Below are positions 27,291-34,801 of a DNA stretch of 64,000 nt, piece by piece. The translations under genes and the position numbers were made by a program. The notes below the pieces were generated by a model. That model was not told where the DNA came from, made no database searches, and was given only the letters and a program-made list of their open reading frames with translations. The stretch is from an uncultured cyanobacterium (GTDB lineage: Bacteria > Cyanobacteriota > Cyanobacteriia > Cyanobacteriales > Nostocaceae), in assembly GCA_903903925.1 (NCBI GenBank), contig CAIVAU010000183.1, positions 81,782-145,781 of the forward strand. The letters are read 5' to 3'. Within the stretch, counting starts at the first letter, position 1, and each line of letters begins with the position of its first letter.

Positions 27291-27941
27291 ATGGTTAGCA
27301 TTCATCACAATATTCTTCTTGTAGAGGGAAAGCAAGATGTTCGTGTCATACCAGAGCTCATTGAAGCAAATGGTGTGAATTGGGGAACAAGGAAAAGCCC
27401 AGTTGTATATATTCGTGATTATGACGGCTATCAAAATTTAGTAGATCCAGATGTCATTTCGACTGAATTACAAGCTTCTGGTCTTTCTGTGCTGGGAATA
27501 ATGATTGATGCAGATGACAATCCTTTAGGGCGTTGGCAAAGCATTAGAAGTGCCTGTCTGAAGAGTATTCCTGATATTCCAGAGGCTTTACCAGAAGAAG
27601 GTTTGATCCATATCGCCCCTAATGGAATTAAGTTTGGAATTTGGATTATGCCTGATAACAAGATGCGCGGTATGTTAGAGACCTTCTTGACCTACATGAT
27701 TCCAATAGAAAGTCAAGCACTTTGGTCGTTTGCTCAAGAAGTAGCCCAAGAGGCAAAAAATAAAGGTGCAGTATTTACAGATCTTCATCTTGATAAAGCA
27801 AATATTTATACCTGGTTAGCTTGGCAGAATCCTCCAGGACGACAACTACATCAAGCAATTATGGAACGCATTCTGAATCCAAATCACCCTAATGCTCAAA
27901 GGTTTGTGACTTGGTTTAGGACTTTGTATGGCTTAACTTAA
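27291..27941 (+). CDS. DUF3226 Toprim-like protein, partner of the AAA ATPase
   Basis: A 216-residue protein of the DUF3226 family, which has a Toprim-like fold. The acidic residues of a Toprim site are visible: Glu12 in ILLVEGKQDVRV and Asp73/Asp75/Asp76 in GIMIDADDNPLG; IGIWIMPDNKMRGMLETFL is the other family segment. It starts three bases after the ATPase gene. Together they form a two-gene unit analogous to OLD nucleases split in two, or to PARIS (AAA plus DUF4435 Toprim effector). I infer a role in phage defence or DNA/RNA cleavage; the family has no proven activity that I know of. Confidence 0.85.
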   Translation: MVSIHHNILLVEGKQDVRVIPELIEANGVNWGTRKSPVVYIRDYDGYQNLVDPDVISTELQASGLSVLGIMIDADDNPLGRWQSIRSACLKSIPDIPEALPEEGLIHIAPNGIKFGIWIMPDNKMRGMLETFLTYMIPIESQALWSFAQEVAQEAKNKGAVFTDLHLDKANIYTWLAWQNPPGRQLHQAIMERILNPNHPNAQRFVTWFRTLYGLT

Positions 27942-28170
27942 TTTCAAAAAACGACTGCCGAACGCTGTGTTTCTCCAATCCCAACTCTGAATAATTGGTG
28001 GAACAGGGGGTGTAGCAATCACTACCAGCCAGGAAGTTGCCGCCAGCGCCATTGCGGTTACGTCCGTCTGTCCGTATGCTTTAATTTCAGTAGCGACAGC
28101 TTGGGGGACAATAATTTCTGGACTGACTATCTGCAATAGGTGGAGAAGCCACCCTTGGTCAAAAAAATCA
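27933..28170 (-). pseudogene. DUF3368-type PIN toxin fragment
   Basis: The frame reads HLLQIVSPEIIVPQAVATEI, KAYGQTDVTAMALAATSWLV and PPVPPIIQSWD, typical of the middle of DUF3368 proteins, a PIN-nuclease-like family usually paired with a small UPF0175 antitoxin. Both ends are missing: an in-frame stop lies just upstream of FFDQGWLLHL and the other side runs into the end of the DUF3226 gene. No antitoxin is seen. Confidence 0.65.
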
Positions 28171-28318
28171 GTGGGGATGTGTTAGAGCCTTCTAGTACGT
28201 AGCCGCTAGTTTTGCTGGATTTACTAGGGGTTTCTTCATCGTCTTCGTCGTCGGCTTCGGCTTCGGTTTCGTTGGTGTTATCAGTGCTACCAGTGATCAC
28301 CAAATCATTCAAAAAATC

Positions 28319-28909
28319 TTAATTTTCACCACTTTCAGCAAAATTTACTTGCTCGTAAAGTTCATTTAGTGGAATTTGAAAATCAATTGTCTGGAGTGAT
28401 AAAATTGTAGATTCACCTTCAAGTTCAGTAAACGACCATTGACCTACCGCAGTTTTCACATACTGCATCACATGATAATTATATTGGTCAATTAAAATAT
28501 ATTCTTTAAATTCGGGGATAGAACGATAATACAAAAACTTGTCACCTTGGTCATAATTTTGAGTTGATTTAGATAAAACTTCCGCAATTAGTGAGGGATT
28601 CATTAGGGTAGTCGTATTTGTTCCCGTATAAACAGGTTGTCCTTGAATTACCATCACATCTGGATATGTATGCTGCCGATACTTCGGTATCCACAACCGC
28701 ACATCACCGATGTAAACATCATAATTCTTGCCTCTCAAAGCAAACTTTAGGTAGGCATAAAAGTTGCCGGCAATTTTATTATGATTTGTAGTGCCACCTG
28801 TCGTCGGAACGATTTCTCCATTACGGTATTCACTTTTATATTCAGCCTTTTCTTCAAGTTCTAAATACTCTTCAGGTGTGTAATAGCGTTTTTGTGTTTC
28901 TAACTGCAT
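28319..28909 (-). CDS. Uma2 family (DUF820) endonuclease-fold protein
   Basis: A 196-residue Uma2 protein of the common short type: RYYTPEEYLELEEKAEYKSE, YRNGEIVPTTGGTTNHNKIA, DVRLWIPKYRQHTYPDVMVI, LIAEVLSKSTQNYDQGDKF and FKEYILIDQYNYHVMQY. The expected Asp (YPDV) and Glu (AEVLS) of the nuclease-like site are present. It lies between PIN and helicase remnants inside the accessory island and overlaps neither. The third of three full Uma2 genes in the window. Confidence 0.88.
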   Translation of the reverse strand: MQLETQKRYYTPEEYLELEEKAEYKSEYRNGEIVPTTGGTTNHNKIAGNFYAYLKFALRGKNYDVYIGDVRLWIPKYRQHTYPDVMVIQGQPVYTGTNTTTLMNPSLIAEVLSKSTQNYDQGDKFLYYRSIPEFKEYILIDQYNYHVMQYVKTAVGQWSFTELEGESTILSLQTIDFQIPLNELYEQVNFAESGEN

Positions 28910-28920
28910 AAAGATACCAC

Positions 28921-29655
28921 CTATTCTTGTGCTGCTAATATTTTTTGGGCAGAAACGTGATAATGTTCAATCTTAACGAGAGCCTCCCACTCCAATCGTA
29001 CTGGGTCTTGAATAACGTGAACTTCTGGAATTAAAGCGCAATTAAACACAACATACAACCAATAGTCCTGCTTTAACCGTTCAGCCGTCTTATACTCATT
29101 AGTCGTCAGCGCCACCTCACCAACTGTAGACCGTCCCTTAACTTCAATAAACCGCACAACTATAGCTGTTTCTGGGTCTTCTGGGTGGGGTTGGCGCGAA
29201 ATTAGGTCAAAACCGCGATTTTCCTTCTCTACACTCACCACCTTCCAGCCCCTAGCCTCTTCATGGGCAATTACCGCCTCGACTGCAAGGCGTTCAATTT
29301 CATCATTGCTAACCATTGACGCAATCTCCGGTGAAGAACGTTCTGGGTGTGGCAAAACCCAAGCGCATCCGTGATGGCGAATATCCGTGATGGTACAGCT
29401 ACCCTCCTGTTGCAATTCCTCCCGTCGCTGTTCCAGTCGTGCATTTAACTCAAACAAACGGTCTTCTGACTGCTTGATGCGTCCGTCCAACCCCGATTCC
29501 TTAGAACCTGATTCCTTCTGTTCGATCAACTCAGCAAAAAGTTTTTCTCCCAACTTATATGCCAAGGTTTTATCATCGGAACTATAGGCACTCATCTTAT
29601 GTGCCTCGTCCACGATGATTAAATCCCAGTTACTCCTTAATAAACGCCAATTCCA
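28921..29655 (-). pseudogene. Remnant of SNF2-type helicase with C-terminal DUF3883 domain
   Basis: The frame begins just after an in-frame stop with WRLLRSNWDLIIVDEAHKMS, a helicase motif II with its DEAH box, and then jumps after about 35 residues to a coiled stretch and a DUF3883 domain (VVSVEKENRGFDLISRQPHP, FIEVKGRSTVGEVALTTNEY). Helicase motifs I, IV, V and VI are absent, so some 700 or more residues are gone by N-terminal loss and internal deletion. Helicases with DUF3883 occur in several defence operons, including DISARM-like ones. Its nuclease-like FIEVKGR element is intact. A short ATG-initiated product from 29613 is possible, but I read it as a fossil. Confidence 0.75.
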
Positions 29656-29692
29656 TCAAAAGTCCCAAAAGTCCAATTAGGAAAAAAAAGAG

Positions 29693-29941
29693 ATGACACA
29701 GACAAATCTTGAGTCTCGTAACGGCAAGGAGAGCGAATTCTCTCAGTGGGGAAAGGAGCTTGAACGACTAGCACAAGAAGGCGTGAAGAAAGAAATTACC
29801 AATCATATTGTGAATGGTCGTCCAATTTTTTACTCAAGGCTTGGTGTACCCATTATGGAATTACCAGATGGTCGTTGCTTTGAATATCGACCGAGGAAAG
29901 ACAGAACACGAGAAATCATCCGCGAAGTTCCTTGTCGATGA
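29693..29941 (+). CDS. Putative antitoxin of zeta-type toxin
   Basis: An 82-residue protein with a long charged helix (SEFSQWGKELERLAQEGVKK) followed by NGRPIFYSRLGVPIMELPDG and a basic tail. Its stop overlaps the start of the zeta-like kinase (ATGA at 29938-29941), the position of the antitoxin in such pairs. I do not recognise its family by name; the call rests on size, coupling and partner. A broken second copy of residues 29-38 lies at 30890-30921. Confidence 0.7.
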   Translation: MTQTNLESRNGKESEFSQWGKELERLAQEGVKKEITNHIVNGRPIFYSRLGVPIMELPDGRCFEYRPRKDRTREIIREVPCR

Positions 29942-30540
29942 CAGAACCAAAACCTACCCTAACCATAATTGCCGGACCTAATGGATCAGGCAAAAGTACG
30001 TTTACTCGAGCCACTCAAGAGGCGTTACGAGTTCCAGTTATTGATCCCGATCAAGAAGCACGGTTGTTTCGACCTGATGCCCCAGAAGCAGCAGCAATAG
30101 TTGGCGGAAGACAAGCAATAAAACGTGCTCGTGCTTACGTGGCAAACAACGAGAGTTTTGCAGCAGAAACTACATTATCAGGTAATACGTATCTGCGGAT
30201 AATGGCAGAGGTCAAGCAAAAAGGATGGCAAGTCAACCTCATCTATATTGGAATCGACAACGTGCAAACTAGCGTAGAGCGTGTAGCTCAAAGAGTTGCA
30301 CAAGGGGGACACAACGTACCAGAAGAGGACATTCGGCGTAGATACGCACGCAGCCTAGCTAATTTACCCGCAGCGCTACAGCAGGCTGACCACAGCTTAA
30401 TCTTTGATAATTCGACAATAAAAGGGCATCGACAAATACTAACCATTGAAAATAGAAGAGTTACCCAAAAAGCTCCTGAGCTACCTGAATGGATAAAAAC
30501 CGTGCTACCCCAAGAAATTCTCGCAGAGAACCAGAGCTAA
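29938..30540 (+). CDS. Zeta-type toxin (P-loop kinase)
   Basis: A 200-residue P-loop kinase of the zeta toxin type, which in known members phosphorylates UDP-N-acetylglucosamine and so blocks cell-wall synthesis. It starts TLTIIAGPNGSGKSTFTRAT (Walker A), followed by VIDPDQEARLFRP, SFAAETTLSGNTYLRIM (the conserved E-T-T-L-S segment), VNLIYIGIDNVQTSVERVAQ RV and RYARSLANLPAAL. The ATG at 29938 overlaps the antitoxin stop; a TTG at 29932 is also in frame. Chromosomal zeta-like kinases of this small size often have other substrates, so the target is not certain. Confidence 0.8.
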   Translation: MTEPKPTLTIIAGPNGSGKSTFTRATQEALRVPVIDPDQEARLFRPDAPEAAAIVGGRQAIKRARAYVANNESFAAETTLSGNTYLRIMAEVKQKGWQVNLIYIGIDNVQTSVERVAQRVAQGGHNVPEEDIRRRYARSLANLPAALQQADHSLIFDNSTIKGHRQILTIENRRVTQKAPELPEWIKTVLPQEILAENQS

Positions 30541-30547
30541 TCAATAA

Positions 30548-30874
30548 GCTAAAGATGATGGCTGTTTGATTGGTGGAGAACTGGGGGCTGCATTTGCTAT
30601 ATCGTATCTACACCCACAAAGCGCTACGTTGCACGTCGAGGATAATTATCGGGCGATCGCCACCAAACTTAAGCTGAAACCTAGCCACGAAGGAGAAATT
30701 ATTTTTCTAAAACAGTTTGCTCACCAGAATTTCTGGAATGACAACCGACCCGATCATCTTGCCGATCAATTACTCATTCATGCTGAACTGCTGAGAGAAA
30801 ATAATGACCGACGCAGGGAAACTGCTGAGCGTCTTTTCAGCAAGTACATAGAAGATAGGCAAAACAATGCGTGA
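30548..30874 (+). pseudogene. C-terminal fragment of an AbiEi-like antitoxin/regulator
   Basis: The frame contains LIGGELGAAFAISYLHPQSA, TLHVEDN and, after a spacer, HLADQLLIHAELLRENNDRR, matching the C-terminal part of type IV antitoxin AbiEi-like winged-helix proteins (I-G-G-E-x-G-A-A, then a helix with L-L-x-H-A-E-L-L). An in-frame stop precedes it and the DNA-binding half is missing. A TTG start at 30566 is possible. No AbiEii toxin is present. Confidence 0.55.
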
Positions 30875-30890
30875 AGCCCAAGAAAAACAA
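30867..30890. repeat. 24-base direct repeat, right copy
   Basis: Partner of 26118-26141 with one change. It overlaps the stop codon region of the AbiEi-like fragment and leads directly into an antitoxin fragment. Confidence 0.75.
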
Positions 30891-30921
30891 AGGCGTGAAA
30901 AAAGAAATTATCAATCATAGG
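30890..30921 (+). pseudogene. Ten-codon duplicate of the zeta antitoxin gene
   Basis: Bases 30890-30918 match 29778-29806 inside the antitoxin gene at 27 of 29 positions (reading GVKKEI-NH). It shows that a second copy of the toxin/antitoxin unit once stood at this edge, or that the island was partly duplicated. Confidence 0.65.
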
Positions 30922-31043
30922 GAAAACCTAAAACCGCTAGGAATGAAAAGGCAATACCAGTATATTTAACGAAGCCATCTGTAAATATTTTGCATTATAA
31001 ACGTTATTGACTAACCTAGCGTCAAGTTTTGTGAGGGTTAAGG

Positions 31044-33236
31044 GTGCAGAATTTCTCAGACTGGCTGATAGCAGGTTCACTTACATTTGCGGTAGGTGCA
31101 ACAGCATCCTTTCTTATCCCAGGGGGAGGGGCAAGTGGAGCGTTGCTAGGAAGCACTGCAGGAGCAGTTCTGGGAGCAGCTATTTCGAGTAAACTACAAG
31201 ACGAGCAACAAAGGGAAACAGTAGCTCATCTGAAGGATTTAGAGAAGCAGGTAGCTAAACAAGACGAGTGGGAAAGGATAAAAGCAGAACTACCAACTTT
31301 GGCACAAAGAGTAAAAGAACTCCGAAAAGCGCAAATAGACCTAGCAAGAGTTGAAGGGCAATTTGTTCAGAAGCAAGCAGAATTGCAGCAGATAGAGCAG
31401 AGATTAACAACTTTCAATCAGCAAAAGGAAGAACTAGAGCGACGAATTACTGCAATAAACCAACAACAACCGAACTTGTCTAACCTTGAACAACTGCAAG
31501 TACAAATTGAGCAGTTCAAGCTAAATAAAAGTGGGTTAGAAGGTCAAATTAATGCTCTAAGTTCTCAAATTGAGTCTCTAGAAACACAGAAGCGATCGCT
31601 CCTCAGCATTGAGTCAGAATTTGTTGCTAAAACAGCACAGTTAAAGTCACTCAACCAACAGATCCAAGACCTAGAAACTAAATCTCAGCAACTGGAAAAA
31701 CGAGCAGTTGAACTGGAATTGTTGCGAGTTACCTATGATGGGCTGTTCAGCCAGAAACAAAGCTTTGAAGAACGAGTTAATCAGCTAAGACCGGAGATAG
31801 ACAGACTAGAAGCTGAAAAACAGCGCATCTTGCAAGCAATTAAAGAAAACCAGCAAGAGTATCAAAGAATTGAAGAATTGCGGCAAATATTACGGGGTAT
31901 CAATATTCAAATTACAGAGAAAGAGTCGCGATTAAGAGAAATGGAAAGAGAAATTCAGCATTTGAATGGCATCAAAGCTGGAATAGAAGAAAATATTGCT
32001 CGTCTAAACCAAGAAAAAGAGGAACTGCAAGAAGAAATCAAACGATTACAGGGAGAAATAGACAATCTGCAAAATAGTTCCGAAGTCGCATTACGAGCGC
32101 TGAGAGAACCTCTCTGGTCGAATTTACCACATACGAAGTGGAGCAGCAACAGCACAAGCCTTGGCGAACAGGAGTTTTTAGAAGATTTTATTAGATATAT
32201 TCAATCCCAAGGATTAGCTTTTCCGAAGCGAGTCATTCACGCATTCCATACCTCGCTAAAAGTGCAGGATATTTCAGCTTTAGTTATCTTAGCTGGAATT
32301 AGCGGCACTGGAAAAAGCGAACTGCCACAGCGATACGCTAATTACGTTGGGGCGCAGTTGTTGACTCTAGCTGTACAGCCTCGCTGGGATTCTCCTCAAG
32401 ATTTGCAAGGTTTTTATAACTATGTAGAGAAAAAGTTTAAGCCGACTGATTTGATGCGGGGACTGTATCAATATAATCACGATTCTGCTATGAGAGATCG
32501 AATGGTGATTGTGTTGCTGGATGAGATGAATTTGGCACGAGTTGAATATTACTTTAGCGAGTTTCTTTCTAAATTAGAGACTCGTCGAAGCCGTTCGACC
32601 TATTTAGAAATCGATGTTGGTAGCTTACCACTCAAGGATGAGGAACGTAAGCTCAAAATTCCCCCAGAATTCTTGTTTGTAGGAACAATGAATGAGGATG
32701 AGACTACCCAGTCTTTATCTGATAAGGTACTAGACAGAGCGAATGTTATCACTTTTGGTAAACCACAAACATTGCAATTGTGCCAAGATAATCAAGGTCC
32801 AAATGGTAATACTAGACCTTCAGGATACTTGACTTATTCTGTTTTTCGAGACTGGATAAAAATCCCCAAACCCAATTCTGAAGTCGTAGAGTCGATTAAA
32901 TCTTATCTTGATAGAACGAATCAAGTCATGGAAAAAATGGGGCATCCTTTTGCCCATCGTGTCTATCAGTCGATTACTCAGTATGTGGTGAATTATCCAA
33001 CGGTAGAGTCAGCAGAGTTTAAGTTTGCCCTTGCAGATCAATTTGGGCAAAAACTTTTACCCAAGTTGCGGGGAGTGATGATTGATGAAGTTCACGAAGA
33101 ATTGGAAGAACTGAAGCAAATTATTACAGAAATTGGCGATAATCCCTTGATAGAAGCATTTAGTAAAGCGTGTGAAGGGCGTTACGGACAATTTCATTGG
33201 CAAGGATTAGTTTATCAGGATGAACCAGTAAGATGA
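31044..33236 (+). CDS. Membrane-anchored coiled-coil McrB-like AAA+ ATPase
   Basis: A 730-residue protein and first gene of a five-gene operon. Residues 7-50 are hydrophobic and glycine-rich (LTFAVGATASFLIPGGGASG onward), a glycine-zipper-like membrane segment. Residues 55-345 form a long coiled coil rich in Glu/Gln/Leu. Residues 380-690 are an AAA+ module of the McrB branch: Walker A GISGTGKSE (418-426), Walker B VIVLLDEMNL (488-497), FVGTMNEDETT (545-555) in the place of the McrB MNxxDRS loop, and the arginine finger SDKVLDRAN (559-567). The loop favours an ATPase rather than the GTPase of E. coli McrB. The start is a GTG with GAGGGTTAAGG upstream. It overlaps the next gene by four bases. 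Confidence 0.88.
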   Translation: MQNFSDWLIAGSLTFAVGATASFLIPGGGASGALLGSTAGAVLGAAISSKLQDEQQRETVAHLKDLEKQVAKQDEWERIKAELPTLAQRVKELRKAQIDLARVEGQFVQKQAELQQIEQRLTTFNQQKEELERRITAINQQQPNLSNLEQLQVQIEQFKLNKSGLEGQINALSSQIESLETQKRSLLSIESEFVAKTAQLKSLNQQIQDLETKSQQLEKRAVELELLRVTYDGLFSQKQSFEERVNQLRPEIDRLEAEKQRILQAIKENQQEYQRIEELRQILRGINIQITEKESRLREMEREIQHLNGIKAGIEENIARLNQEKEELQEEIKRLQGEIDNLQNSSEVALRALREPLWSNLPHTKWSSNSTSLGEQEFLEDFIRYIQSQGLAFPKRVIHAFHTSLKVQDISALVILAGISGTGKSELPQRYANYVGAQLLTLAVQPRWDSPQDLQGFYNYVEKKFKPTDLMRGLYQYNHDSAMRDRMVIVLLDEMNLARVEYYFSEFLSKLETRRSRSTYLEIDVGSLPLKDEERKLKIPPEFLFVGTMNEDETTQSLSDKVLDRANVITFGKPQTLQLCQDNQGPNGNTRPSGYLTYSVFRDWIKIPKPNSEVVESIKSYLDRTNQVMEKMGHPFAHRVYQSITQYVVNYPTVESAEFKFALADQFGQKLLPKLRGVMIDEVHEELEELKQIITEIGDNPLIEAFSKACEGRYGQFHWQGLVYQDEPVR

Positions 33237-34801
33237 GACTTTATTCTAGCCTGTTTGCCTATTTAAATAATTGTCAGCCTGTACCACAGGATACTCTATT
33301 ACATGCAAGCGATCGCCCGATAATTGCCTTAGATTCAGAAGAGGATTTTTCTGGGCACACTTTTTTAATTCGTCTTGATGATAGAGCCTATGAAATTGCT
33401 TTTCCTTATCTAAAACCAACCGATATAGAGCATCATGAGCATCAGTTAGAGTCTATCTTGAATTTATCTATCAGTGGTCAATCTTATACTCTGCATGTTA
33501 CCGATGAAGTTTTAGATTTAGAGACTATTAAGGAAGAAAACGAATTGCCAGAATGGGAAAACAAATTAGGGGAGCGTTTGGATAATACAACGGCTCTTTT
33601 AATTCGGCTTTTCATTGGTATGCTTACAGCTTGCTTCTCCTACCAGAAAACAAGACAGCCAATAGTTCTATTAACCCAGTTACAGCAGAAGTTAGACGCA
33701 GTTAATATTGATGAGGCAAATCTTCCTATAGTTATCAGCCTTGAACGCCGATATCAGCTTCGACGTAAGTTAGAAGCGATCGCCTCTAAACTCCGCCATC
33801 AACTTAGAAGGCAAGCAGAACTCATGCCTGTGGATAGAATTCAAGAAATGGATTCCTATTGTCTCAGAGATTATATCCGCCGCCCAGGTACAACTGCTGT
33901 GGAAAAGGCAGGAGCAAAGCAAGAGTTAATGGCAATCCAGCGCTATCAAGATTTTAACACACCTGAGAACAAATTTCTCGTTTATGTCAGTCGCATTTTA
34001 CATCTCAATTGTTATCTATATGAGAGGAGTTGTGACTCACAACATAAGGACGAAGTACAGCAATTTCGTTTAGTGATTGATTTGTTTAAGAAACAACCAG
34101 TAGTACAGGAAATTCAAGACAGGCAATATCAATTTACCAAACCTAACTATGTTTTACAGCAAAACCCCATCTATAGAAGTTTCTATCAAGCTTATTTAGA
34201 ATATATCCAAAAAAGGTATGAAAAAGAGCGTCTCTGGGCATTTCGCAATCAATTACTAGCTGATACTGTCTATATTTGTTTAACAGCAGCACTGCTACAG
34301 TTTGAAGGAATAGGAGTAGATGCACTCTCCAGTATAGCTGGTAGTAACAGTCCAGATCAAGGACGTTATATCCAAGATAGAACGATCATTAAAGTTAGGA
34401 TATTTCTGGAAAATCAAGTTTATGTGTTTAGTTTGAGCAAGCCTTATAAGGAACTCCTCAGCGATTGGCTACTGACATTGGAAACTCACCAATTAGACTC
34501 AACTGAGTTAGAAACAAAAAAGTCAGTCTTCCCCATCTGGGTGTTTTGGTATCGCCCGAATGATGAGGCGATCTCACAGTTATATAGATATTTACAAGAT
34601 AAACAGTATTTCCAAAAGGGACTGGTGTTTTATTTACAGATTCCTCCGAACACTTCCTCGCCTAGAGATAAAATACAAAGTTTTTCTGAAGGTAAATTAT
34701 TACTTGGTCAATTACCCAATCCAATAACAGCACAAGGATTTTCCAACACTGTTGCTTTCATGGCACATATGATTAAATCAGCAGTGGGGTCTCCAGTATG
34801 A
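33233..34801 (+). CDS. DUF2357-like partner of the McrB-type ATPase
   Basis: A 522-residue soluble protein, second in the operon, overlapping both neighbours by four bases. About residues 200-260 have the DUF2357 pattern IRRPGTTAVEKAGAKQELM and FNTPENKFLVYVSRIL, the family that stands beside McrB-like AAA genes in place of McrC and normally ends in a PD-(D/E)XK nuclease domain. Here I cannot find a convincing PD-(D/E)XK set in residues 340-522; that part has IKVRIFLENQVYVFSLSKPY and PIWVFWYRPN but no clear D-x-n-ExK. The protein may therefore be a structural adaptor, with the nuclease work done by the PLD protein downstream. N-terminal residues 1-110 look like a beta-rich recognition domain. 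Confidence 0.75.
   Translation: MRLYSSLFAYLNNCQPVPQDTLLHASDRPIIALDSEEDFSGHTFLIRLDDRAYEIAFPYLKPTDIEHHEHQLESILNLSISGQSYTLHVTDEVLDLETIKEENELPEWENKLGERLDNTTALLIRLFIGMLTACFSYQKTRQPIVLLTQLQQKLDAVNIDEANLPIVISLERRYQLRRKLEAIASKLRHQLRRQAELMPVDRIQEMDSYCLRDYIRRPGTTAVEKAGAKQELMAIQRYQDFNTPENKFLVYVSRILHLNCYLYERSCDSQHKDEVQQFRLVIDLFKKQPVVQEIQDRQYQFTKPNYVLQQNPIYRSFYQAYLEYIQKRYEKERLWAFRNQLLADTVYICLTAALLQFEGIGVDALSSIAGSNSPDQGRYIQDRTIIKVRIFLENQVYVFSLSKPYKELLSDWLLTLETHQLDSTELETKKSVFPIWVFWYRPNDEAISQLYRYLQDKQYFQKGLVFYLQIPPNTSSPRDKIQSFSEGKLLLGQLPNPITAQGFSNTVAFMAHMIKSAVGSPV

Noticed and set aside
28127..28312. Minus-strand 61-codon frame with an Asp/Glu-rich stretch
   Set aside because: Low-complexity, overlaps the better PIN-toxin fragment in another frame and has no recognised domain; it may be another gene fragment, but I cannot support a call.
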